Source: Desulfobulbaceae bacterium
GTDB lineage: Bacteria; Desulfobacterota; Desulfobulbia; Desulfobulbales; Desulfocapsaceae
DNA length: 50,208 bases
NCBI GenBank assembly: GCA_008933635.1
Contig: WBUQ01000014.1
Span: 1 to 50,208, forward strand
Direction: 5' to 3'
Below are positions 42,694-50,208 of this stretch, piece after piece. A model generated the notes under the pieces. The model was not told where the DNA came from. It did not search any database and worked only from the letters and a program-made list of their open reading frames with translations. The stretch's first letter is position 1; the number at the start of each line of letters is the position of its first letter. Position numbers and translations under genes: made by a program.

Positions 42694-42987
42694 ATGTCGC
42701 CACGACCGAAAAAAATACGTCGCTGCCATGGGGAGTTCTGCCGGAGGGCATTCAAGCCGACGGGAACGCCGCTGACCGATCTTGAACAGGTCATGCTGTA
42801 CCGGGATGAGATCGAGGCCCTGTGGTTGTGCGACAGTGAAGGATTGACCCAGGAGGAGGCCGGCCAGAAAATGGGCGTTTCCAGGGGAACGATCCAGCGG
42901 ATCGTCACCCTGGCGAGGAAAAAAACGGCCACAGCCCTTGCCAAGGGACACGCTCTGGTCTTCGTCAGTGAGGATGAGCAGACATAG
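42694..42987 (+). CDS. DUF134 HTH regulator
   Basis: 97 residues: MSPRPKKIRRCHGEFC at the front, then LTDLEQVMLYRDEIEAL and a sigma-like HTH (GLTQEEAGQKMGVSRGTIQR). The family pairs with NifX/DIMC-type genes and probably regulates them. The palindrome at 42141-42155 is a candidate site. Confidence 0.88.
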   Translation: MSPRPKKIRRCHGEFCRRAFKPTGTPLTDLEQVMLYRDEIEALWLCDSEGLTQEEAGQKMGVSRGTIQRIVTLARKKTATALAKGHALVFVSEDEQT

Positions 42988-42999
42988 GGCATCCCGGCT

Positions 43000-44106
43000 G
43001 TGCATCCTTCTTCTCCACGTTTTTCCGCACTTCTGCCGGCTGTCGGCGATTCGGGGCTGTCAGCCGGCACCTGTCAGTTTCCTTATGGCTTCCGTCGACC
43101 GTTATTCCCCCCTGGCGGGCGTTGGCTGCTCCTGGCGGTCAGCGCCCTGCTGCTGTTCTGCCATCGACCGGCGTCTGCCGGATGGGAGGTGAGCATGGAC
43201 CAGACCCGGCAGTTCGCCGATATCTATGAACCGTCGGGCCTGGTGCAACTCACCGATGGCCGCCTGCTGGTGGTCGAGGATGAGCAGGACAGGCCGGTTC
43301 ATCTGCTGCAGACAGCGCGCAATGACGGGCAACTGGTGCTGCTTTCCTTTTCCGCACCGGCATTTCCGAACCGTGCCGACGATCTCGAGGGCGTGGCGGC
43401 AGCCCCCGGCAACCGTGTCTATGCGGTCACCTCCCATACGCCCGAGGCGGACGGCTCACTGGCTGCGGCTCGCAAGAAACTGCTCCGATTTACGGTGGAA
43501 CCAGACGGAGGGTACGGGCAGGTGGAGGAATACACGGACCTGCTGCCGCACCTGCTCGAGCGGGTGGCGGGCATTGCGCCGGGAACCCGGCATCTCGATA
43601 TCGAAGGACTCAGTCTCGACCGCCAGGGCCGAAGGCTGCTGTTCGGCCTCCGACAGCCGGTGGTGGACGGCCGGTCGGTGGTGCTGACGCTGGCGAATCC
43701 GGCAGCGGTCTTTGACGAGCGGCAGACCCCGGTGGTTGAGGAGGCCGTCGTCCTGCTGGACCTGGGCGGCGGGGGAATCCGGGCGATGACCTATGCGGCC
43801 TGCTGCGGCGGCTACCTGCTGGCCAACGAGGTCGAAAGCGGCAGCGGCAGGCCCCGGGCCTGCCTGTGGCTGTGGGACGGCGATCCCGCCAGTCCACCGC
43901 TCATGCTGGATTTTCCCGGCCGCGGCGAGATCAAGAACATCGAGGGGCTGGCGGTTGTCGCGGTCGAGGGCCGGGAATTCCTGCTGGCCGTCTGCGACGA
44001 CGGCCACCGCGGAAAGGGGAAAGGCGCGCACTACCAGTTCTTCGCTCTCGATCAGCTGGCGGTGTTGACCGGGGCAGGCCAGCGGATGCCCTTGCCGGCC
44101 AGGTAG
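43000..44106 (+). CDS. DUF3616 secreted protein
   Basis: 368 residues from GTG 43000, although a later start is possible. A hydrophobic segment (WLLLAVSALLLF) ends in PASAGW, a likely signal-peptidase site. The rest is a beta-propeller-like DUF3616 domain (LVQLTDGRLLVVEDE, LEGVAAAPGNRVYA, HLDIEGLSLDRQG, KNIEGLAVV). Probably a periplasmic binding or enzymatic propeller of unknown substrate. It meets prfC tail to tail with only 4 bases between. Confidence 0.8.
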   Translation: MHPSSPRFSALLPAVGDSGLSAGTCQFPYGFRRPLFPPGGRWLLLAVSALLLFCHRPASAGWEVSMDQTRQFADIYEPSGLVQLTDGRLLVVEDEQDRPVHLLQTARNDGQLVLLSFSAPAFPNRADDLEGVAAAPGNRVYAVTSHTPEADGSLAAARKKLLRFTVEPDGGYGQVEEYTDLLPHLLERVAGIAPGTRHLDIEGLSLDRQGRRLLFGLRQPVVDGRSVVLTLANPAAVFDERQTPVVEEAVVLLDLGGGGIRAMTYAACCGGYLLANEVESGSGRPRACLWLWDGDPASPPLMLDFPGRGEIKNIEGLAVVAVEGREFLLAVCDDGHRGKGKGAHYQFFALDQLAVLTGAGQRMPLPAR

Positions 44107-44110
44107 CCGG

Positions 44111-45697
44111 TCAGATGTTCTCGCGGGTCTTGTGGAACTCGATGTCAGGCCACTTTTCCATGAAGAACCGCAGCATCCACTCGCTCTGGCTGAGATAGGT
44201 CAGGAATCCCTCCGAGTCGGTGGCCAGGGCCATCTGATTTTTCCGTTCGAATTCGGCCATTTTCTTCTTGTCGCCGCAGCTCACCCAGCGGGCGGCCTGG
44301 TAGTCCACCGGTTCGTAGACTGCCTCGACCCCGTACTCGTTCTTGAGCCGGGCCATCGTCACCTCGAACTGCAGCACGCCCACCGCCCCCATGATGTAGT
44401 CCGAGCCGATCAGCGGCCGGAACACCTGGATCGCCCCCTCCTCGGCCAGCTGCACCAGTCCCTTCTGCAGCTGCTTCATCTTCAGCGGATTCTTCAGCAG
44501 CACCCGGCGGAAGTGTTCCGGGGCGAAGTTGGGGATGCCGGTGAACTTGAGCTCCTCCTTGACGGTGAAGGTGTCGCCGATCTTGATCGTGCCGTGGTTG
44601 TGCAGGCCGATGATGTCGCCGGGGAAGGCCTCTTCGACGTGGGAGCGCTCCTGGGCCATGAAGATCGTCGCGTTGGCCAGGGTGATGTCCTTGCCGAGGC
44701 GGTGATGCCGGACCTTCATGCCGCGGGTGAAGGTGCCCGAGCAGATGCGGAGGAAGGCGATGCGGTCGCGGTGGGCCGGGTTCATGTTGGCCTGGATCTT
44801 GAACACGAAGCCGGAGAAGTTCTCCTCCTGCGGTTCGACGATCCTGGTGGCCGACTGGCGCGGGCCGGGCGGCGGGGCCATCTCGACGAAGGTGTCGAGC
44901 AGTTCGCGCACCCCGAAGTTGTTGATAGCGCTGCCGAAGAACACCGGCGTCTGGCTGGCCGTCAGGTAGTGGTCGTACTCGAAGGGGTTGGCGGCCCCGT
45001 GCAGCAGCTCGATGTCGCTGCGCAGTTCGTCGGCCTGGCGGCCGAGCAGCCGGTCGAGCTCGGGGTCGTCGAGGCCGTTGATGGTGATGCCGGGCTGGAT
45101 GCGGCTGTCCTGGCCGGCGGTGAACAGGTGCAGCTGGCCGCGGAGGATGTGGTAGACCCCCCTGAAGGTCTTGCCCATGCCGATCGGCCAGGTCAGCGGC
45201 GTGCACTCGATCTGCAGCTTCTCCTCGATCTCGGCCATGATGTCGAGCGGCGACAGACCCTCACGGTCGAGCTTGTTGATGAAGGTGATGATCGGGGTGT
45301 TGCGCATCCGGCAGACTTCCATCAGCTTCTCGGTCTGCGACTCGACGCCTTTGGCACTGTCGATGACCATGATCGCCGAGTCGACGGCGGTCAGCACCCG
45401 GTAGGTGTCCTCGGAGAAGTCCTGATGGCCGGGGGTGTCGAGGAGGTTGACCTCGTAGTCGCGGTAGGTGAACTTCATCACCGAGGTGGTGACCGAGATG
45501 CCGCGCTCCTGCTCGATGGCCATCCAGTCGCTGGTGGCATGGCGCTCGACTTTGCGGGACTTGACCGCGCCGGCGAGGTTGATGGCGCCGCCGAACAGCA
45601 GCAGCTTCTCGGTGAGGGTGGTCTTGCCGGCGTCGGGGTGGCTGATGATGCCGAATGTCCGCCTTCGGGCGATCTCGGCTTCGAGTTGCTTGCTCAT
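44111..45697 (-). CDS. prfC: Peptide chain release factor 3
   Basis: 528 residues from ATG 45697. It is a translational GTPase that removes RF1/RF2 from the ribosome. The GTPase motifs are clear: G1 HPDAGKTT, G3 [13 protein letters not shown] and G4 NKLDRE. The EF-G/RF3 domains that follow are complete. Longer in-frame sequence upstream runs through the divergent rfbB gene and is a shadow. Confidence 0.96.
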   Translation of the reverse strand: MSKQLEAEIARRRTFGIISHPDAGKTTLTEKLLLFGGAINLAGAVKSRKVERHATSDWMAIEQERGISVTTSVMKFTYRDYEVNLLDTPGHQDFSEDTYRVLTAVDSAIMVIDSAKGVESQTEKLMEVCRMRNTPIITFINKLDREGLSPLDIMAEIEEKLQIECTPLTWPIGMGKTFRGVYHILRGQLHLFTAGQDSRIQPGITINGLDDPELDRLLGRQADELRSDIELLHGAANPFEYDHYLTASQTPVFFGSAINNFGVRELLDTFVEMAPPPGPRQSATRIVEPQEENFSGFVFKIQANMNPAHRDRIAFLRICSGTFTRGMKVRHHRLGKDITLANATIFMAQERSHVEEAFPGDIIGLHNHGTIKIGDTFTVKEELKFTGIPNFAPEHFRRVLLKNPLKMKQLQKGLVQLAEEGAIQVFRPLIGSDYIMGAVGVLQFEVTMARLKNEYGVEAVYEPVDYQAARWVSCGDKKKMAEFERKNQMALATDSEGFLTYLSQSEWMLRFFMEKWPDIEFHKTRENI

Positions 45698-45817
45698 GAT
45701 GCTTCTATGGAAAGATTGTCCTTTGCGATATCGATTGCAGGTATTATAAGAACAGGCTGAGAAAAACACAGCACGATACGGCCTTTTTTCCATAAAGCAA
45801 ACAGAAAACGAATACTC

Positions 45818-46897
<1,080 letters not shown>

Positions 46898-46947
46898 GCG
46901 GCTGCCGGCCGCCGGATCCCGGATCATGAACGAAAGGAAGACAGACG

Positions 46948-47520
46948 ATGCAGGTCATACCGACAGCCATCCCCGAGGTGCTGGTCATCGAACCGAAGGT
47001 GTTCGGCGACGAGCGGGGTTTCTTCTACGAGAGCTTCAATCAGCGGATCTGGCAGGAAAAGACCGGGCTGGAGCGGGATTTTGTCCAGGACAACCATTCC
47101 CGCTCATGCCGCGGGGTGCTGCGGGGGCTGCACTACCAGATCCGCCAGCCCCAGGGCAAGCTGGTCAGGGTGGTGGTCGGCGAAGTCTTTGATGTCGCAG
47201 TCGATCTGCGGCGGCAATCGCCGACCTTCGGCCGCTGGGTGGGCGAAATCCTCAGCGCCGGGAACAAGCGGCAGCTCTGGCTGCCGGAAGGGTTCGGCCA
47301 TGGTTTCCTGGTCCTCTCCGAGTCGGCCGAATTCCTCTACCGCACCACCGACTACTACGCCCCCGAGCATGAACGCTGTATCGCCTGGAACGACCCCGAC
47401 CTTGGGATCGTCTGGCCGCTGGCCGGGGAACCGGTACTGTCGGCCAAGGATGCCGGAGGAATGGCGTTCCGGGGGGCGGATGTCTATGAAGAGTGGCCGG
47501 TGCCTGTCAACGCGGCCTGA
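46948..47520 (+). CDS. rfbC: dTDP-4-dehydrorhamnose 3,5-epimerase
   Basis: 190 residues of cupin fold with the RmlC motifs [28 protein letters not shown] and [14 protein letters not shown]. It acts right after rfbB in dTDP-rhamnose synthesis, supplying envelope polysaccharide. Confidence 0.95.
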   Translation: MQVIPTAIPEVLVIEPKVFGDERGFFYESFNQRIWQEKTGLERDFVQDNHSRSCRGVLRGLHYQIRQPQGKLVRVVVGEVFDVAVDLRRQSPTFGRWVGEILSAGNKRQLWLPEGFGHGFLVLSESAEFLYRTTDYYAPEHERCIAWNDPDLGIVWPLAGEPVLSAKDAGGMAFRGADVYEEWPVPVNAA

Positions 47521-47666
47521 GCCGTTTTCCGGGCCGGGCTTGAACAGCCGGCAAAAAACCGGTAGACTGCAGTGAGTCGCCCGACGGTCAATCCGTATGT
47601 TGGGCTGGCCGCTGAATACACTGATGAAATGAACCACTGTCCACATGCCGATGTGGGAGGATATCC

Positions 47667-48767
47667 ATGCGCAGTCTCGTCCAGATCCTGGTTTGTACCT
47701 CTCTGCTTCTTGCCGGCTGCGAGGCCTCTTTCAACCTGACCACCGCCGGGCTCAGCGACCCGGCGGTCAGCACCGCCGTCGATCTCAACACCGGGGCGCC
47801 GCTGGAGAAGGCGACGATCTTCCCCGCCGATGTCAAGACCCTCTATGCCACCGTCCAATTGAAGAACGGCCCGGCCGATACCAGCGTCAGGGCGGTGTTT
47901 TATTACCTTGAAGGCAAGCGGCAGCAGATCGCCGAGGATACGGTGAAGGGCGAGGGCAGCCGCCATCTCAGCTTTTCCCTCAATCCGCCGGAGACCGGCT
48001 GGCCGGCTGGCCGCTACGAGGTGGAGTTCGCCCTCAATGGCGAGGTAAAGGAAAAAACCGGCTTCGCCATCGTCCCGACCGCCGACATGCCGGTTGCGAA
48101 AAGTTTTCCGTCGGCCGGCGGCCAGCAGGCGACACCGCCCGCGCAGCCGGCCCAGACACCTCCGTCACCGCCGGCTCAGCCAGCCCAGACACCTCCGGAG
48201 ACCGTGCCACCGCCTGCGGCCCAGCCCGGGGCCGCGGCCCCCGGCGTTCCTGCCGTCCCGCCGGCGACGCCGCCCCCGACGCCTGCCCGGGCGTACAAGA
48301 CGTTTCAGGACAAGCAGTTCGGTTTTTCCTTCGAGTTGCCCGACAGCTGGACCTTCCAGACCGTCGGGGCCAACAGCGACTACCTGTTCAGCGGCCAGCC
48401 GGGTACACCCGAGGCCGAGATCAGCGTCATCGTCCAGATTGTCGACACCCAGAAAGGGGTGGTCGGCAGCCTGAAGGACCAGATGCTCTCCCTGCTGAAC
48501 CAGTTCTCGCAGATGGCCGGGGCCAAGATTGAATCCAAGAGCCAGATCCAGACGGCGAACCAGATGGCGCCGTTCTTCCTGGTTACCTACCAGGCCGAGA
48601 ACACCAGGAAGCAGCAGGTGACCTTCGGCCATACCCAGCTCGGCATCGATCATCCGCCGTATCTGCTCTTGATCAGCTATTCGGCGCCGCGCGAGATCTA
48701 CCAGCGGAATGTCGCTGTCTTCCAGCACATGGTCGAATCGCTGAAGCTGACGCCGCCGGTGCGGTAG
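47667..48767 (+). CDS. Lipoprotein with Pro-rich linker and PsbP/DcrB-like domain
   Basis: 366 residues. The signal ends LLLAGCEAS, so lipid-anchored. A beta-rich domain (20-145) is followed by a long Pro/Ala/Gln linker containing a repeated QPAQTPP unit (about 155-205), and then a domain like PsbP/DcrB-type periplasmic proteins (FGFSFELPDSWTFQTVG, VTFGHTQLGIDHPPYLLL). The specific role is unknown, probably in the periplasm or outer envelope. Confidence 0.75.
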   Translation: MRSLVQILVCTSLLLAGCEASFNLTTAGLSDPAVSTAVDLNTGAPLEKATIFPADVKTLYATVQLKNGPADTSVRAVFYYLEGKRQQIAEDTVKGEGSRHLSFSLNPPETGWPAGRYEVEFALNGEVKEKTGFAIVPTADMPVAKSFPSAGGQQATPPAQPAQTPPSPPAQPAQTPPETVPPPAAQPGAAAPGVPAVPPATPPPTPARAYKTFQDKQFGFSFELPDSWTFQTVGANSDYLFSGQPGTPEAEISVIVQIVDTQKGVVGSLKDQMLSLLNQFSQMAGAKIESKSQIQTANQMAPFFLVTYQAENTRKQQVTFGHTQLGIDHPPYLLLISYSAPREIYQRNVAVFQHMVESLKLTPPVR

Positions 48768-48773
48768 GCGGCC

Positions 48774-49250
48774 CTACTGGCCGAACTCCTCCGAGATCTC
48801 CGGCGGCTGGGCGGCCGGGGCCATCGCCGGATCGGCCAGCTCATCGGCGATCTCCGGCGGACTTCCAAGCGCCGGCACCGCCAGTTCCTCTTCCGGCAAG
48901 GCCGGCATGGCCCCCGCGGCCGCCGGCGGCTTACCGTAGCGGTAGTCGCCGAGATAGCGGGAGGCCACCCATCCCAGCGCCCCGTTTCTGGTTTCGATTT
49001 CTGACCACAATCCCTGCTGTTGCCGGACGGCGACCGTTTCGCCCCGATACAGCAGGGCCAGCACCTGGCAGGAGGTATCCGGGCATCGTCGCAGGTTGAG
49101 GGTATCCGCATGGATGACCATGTAGTTCCTGCTCGGCGGCGCGTAGACTACCCCGCTTTTCTGCGGCAGCGGTGCACAGCCGGCGACGGCGAGCAATAGG
49201 CCGCAGAGGATCAGCGCCGTGGGACGGGGCAGGGAAGGCAGGGGCAGCAT
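48774..49250 (-). CDS. SH3-domain lipoprotein
   Basis: 158 residues from ATG 49250. It has a signal ending LAVAGC, then a bacterial SH3 domain (HADTLNLRRCPDTSCQVLALLYRG, GLWSEIETRNGALGWV), of the kind that often binds cell wall. The tail is rich in Ala, Pro and Glu. The upstream TPR gene ends 1 base before it, so the two are coupled and probably work together at the envelope. Confidence 0.8.
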   Translation of the reverse strand: MLPLPSLPRPTALILCGLLLAVAGCAPLPQKSGVVYAPPSRNYMVIHADTLNLRRCPDTSCQVLALLYRGETVAVRQQQGLWSEIETRNGALGWVASRYLGDYRYGKPPAAAGAMPALPEEELAVPALGSPPEIADELADPAMAPAAQPPEISEEFGQ

Positions 49251-49251
49251 A

Positions 49252-49986
49252 TCACAGTCCTCCCGCCAGCCAGTCGGCCCGCTGGCTGACCTTCTGCATG
49301 TCCGGGGCGTTGGGTGCCAGGCTGCAGTACCGGCGATAGGCGTCCACCGCCCGCCGCTTCTCCCCGTTCTGTTCCAGCAGGATGCCATAGTTCTTGTAGG
49401 TCAGGGCGAACCCCGGGTTGGCCTGGATTGCCGAGGTGTAGGCCCTGGTCGCCTCCTCGATGCGGCCGAGCTTGCGCATCACCAGGCCGAGGTTGTTGAG
49501 GACGAGGACGTTGCCGGGTTCCAGCGCCGAGGCCTTCTCCAGGGCGACCCGCGCTTCATCGTATTTCATCTGCCGGGCAAGATCGGTGCCCATGGTCAGG
49601 AGTTCGGTGACGGAGAGCCCTGCTGCCGGCAGTGATCCCGGCGGCGGTGCTGTCGTTGCCGGGGTGAGGGCCGTGCCGGCGGCCGCCGTGGGGGGCGCCG
49701 TTCCCTGAGCGCCGGAGGGCTGGCCGAAGACGGCGTCGGGGTCGACCTGTTCCGGCTGCTGGGTCTGGCTCTGGTTCTGCGTCTGGGGCTGGGGCTGTTC
49801 CGGCTGGGGCGGCAGGGCGAACGGCGACGAAGCCGCCGGCGGCTGCGAGGCTGGGGCCGGGGAGACCTGCCTCGGATCATCGGTCTGGGGCAGGGCGAAC
49901 GGCGAAGGCTCGGTCGCCCGGGCCAGGGTGGCCGCCAGCAGGCAGGCCAGCAGCGACGAGGCTATGTATGTTTTTTTCGATTGCAT
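49252..49986 (-). CDS. Secreted TPR protein
   Basis: About 244 residues from ATG 49986 (GGAG upstream). A signal peptide ends near ARATEP. A long low-complexity region follows, rich in Pro, Gln and Ser, with a repeated SPFALPQ motif (about 25-110). Three TPR-type helix pairs follow (about 145-235: KYDEARVALEKASALEPGNV; GRIEEATRAYTSAIQANPGF; GEKRRAVDAYRRYCSLAPNA). It is likely a periplasmic scaffold acting with the SH3 lipoprotein encoded just downstream. Confidence 0.8.
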   Translation of the reverse strand: MQSKKTYIASSLLACLLAATLARATEPSPFALPQTDDPRQVSPAPASQPPAASSPFALPPQPEQPQPQTQNQSQTQQPEQVDPDAVFGQPSGAQGTAPPTAAAGTALTPATTAPPPGSLPAAGLSVTELLTMGTDLARQMKYDEARVALEKASALEPGNVLVLNNLGLVMRKLGRIEEATRAYTSAIQANPGFALTYKNYGILLEQNGEKRRAVDAYRRYCSLAPNAPDMQKVSQRADWLAGGL

Positions 49987-50208
49987 CGGTGAGTTGCTCC
50001 TTGTCTTGCAGGTATTGTCGAGAGGGTTGCCATGGGCCGTCCCTCCGCCCCCGCTATGTCTGGCATTGGCGACGCGGCGGGACAAGAATGCCGCAGGGGA
50101 GTGAGGACATCCGGATATTGTAACGTCAGGCAGGAGAAATTTCATCCCCAAACGGGCAGGAGAGCCGATGACGGCATCAACCCCAAGAGCGGTCGGTCGG
50201 GGGTGACG
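49987..50208. other. Upstream region of the TPR operon
   Basis: I see no gene in the last 220 bases. It contains the ribosome site, and presumably the promoter, of the TPR-SH3 pair. Confidence 0.4.

Overview
This is a roughly 50 kb chromosomal piece of a Gram-negative, B12-using bacterium, most likely a member of the Desulfobacterota (former Deltaproteobacteria, near Desulfobulbales or Desulfuromonadales). The guess rests on a DUF4390-NtrY-NtrX operon, a B12-dependent ribonucleotide reductase, a DsrC-like protein, a Ycf45/R3H ATPase, HD-GYP and PilZ proteins, and many sigma-54-type regulators. The window has two parts by base composition and gene content. Positions 1 to about 21.7 kb are AT-richer and accessory. 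From about 21.7 kb to the end it is GC-rich ordinary chromosome.

The left part is a genomic island whose right end lies in the 3' part of a tRNA-Arg(CCG)-like gene (about 21646-21695). Next to it are a tyrosine recombinase, an AAA+ sigma-54 activator with a Fis-type HTH, an AlpA-like excisionase/regulator, a DUF3631 ATPase and a broken TubC-docking-like gene, all on the minus strand. The AlpA operon has a good -24/-12 sigma-54 promoter and a cluster of upstream activator half-sites. Between 14.8 and 17.0 kb is an insertion-sequence graveyard (IS256-type and IS21 IstB fragments). There, one inversion of about 1.45 kb explains two reciprocal chimeric reading frames.

The most striking content is a minus-strand operon from 14702 down to 6261. 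It encodes (i) a 1959-residue protein carrying RNA polymerase beta and beta' in one chain, with the catalytic metal motif, trigger loop and other core motifs intact and a degenerate Nudix-like N-terminus; (ii) a 359-residue protein that looks like a very divergent sigma-54, with a region I-like segment, an acidic region and a core-binding-like segment; and (iii) a 485-residue AAA+ protein with a perfect GAFTGA motif, a unique N-terminal domain and no DNA-binding domain. I read this as a self-contained, enhancer-type transcription machine separate from the housekeeping polymerase. On the same strand it runs into an ABC importer (ATPase, permease, NMT1-like lipoprotein) interleaved with methyltransferase genes, several coupled by ATGA overlaps. 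These may be its cargo or its target.

The right part holds housekeeping and signalling genes: a PA14 lipoprotein, a glycine-zipper lipoprotein, a DsrC-like protein, the R3H ATPase, a periplasmic solute sensor, an HD-GYP c-di-GMP phosphodiesterase, VOC and SRPBCC proteins, a complete cobalamin riboswitch with its own terminator ahead of a 40-codon gene, a PilZ protein, nrdJ, a SEC-C protein, a VanZ-like protein, hemB, the DUF4390-ntrY-ntrX operon, a NifX/NifB-like protein with a DUF134 regulator, a DUF3616 protein, prfC, rfbB-rfbC, and envelope proteins with PsbP-like, SH3 and TPR domains. Near-identical 14-bp palindromes lie upstream of the riboswitch and of nrdJ and may tie the two together.
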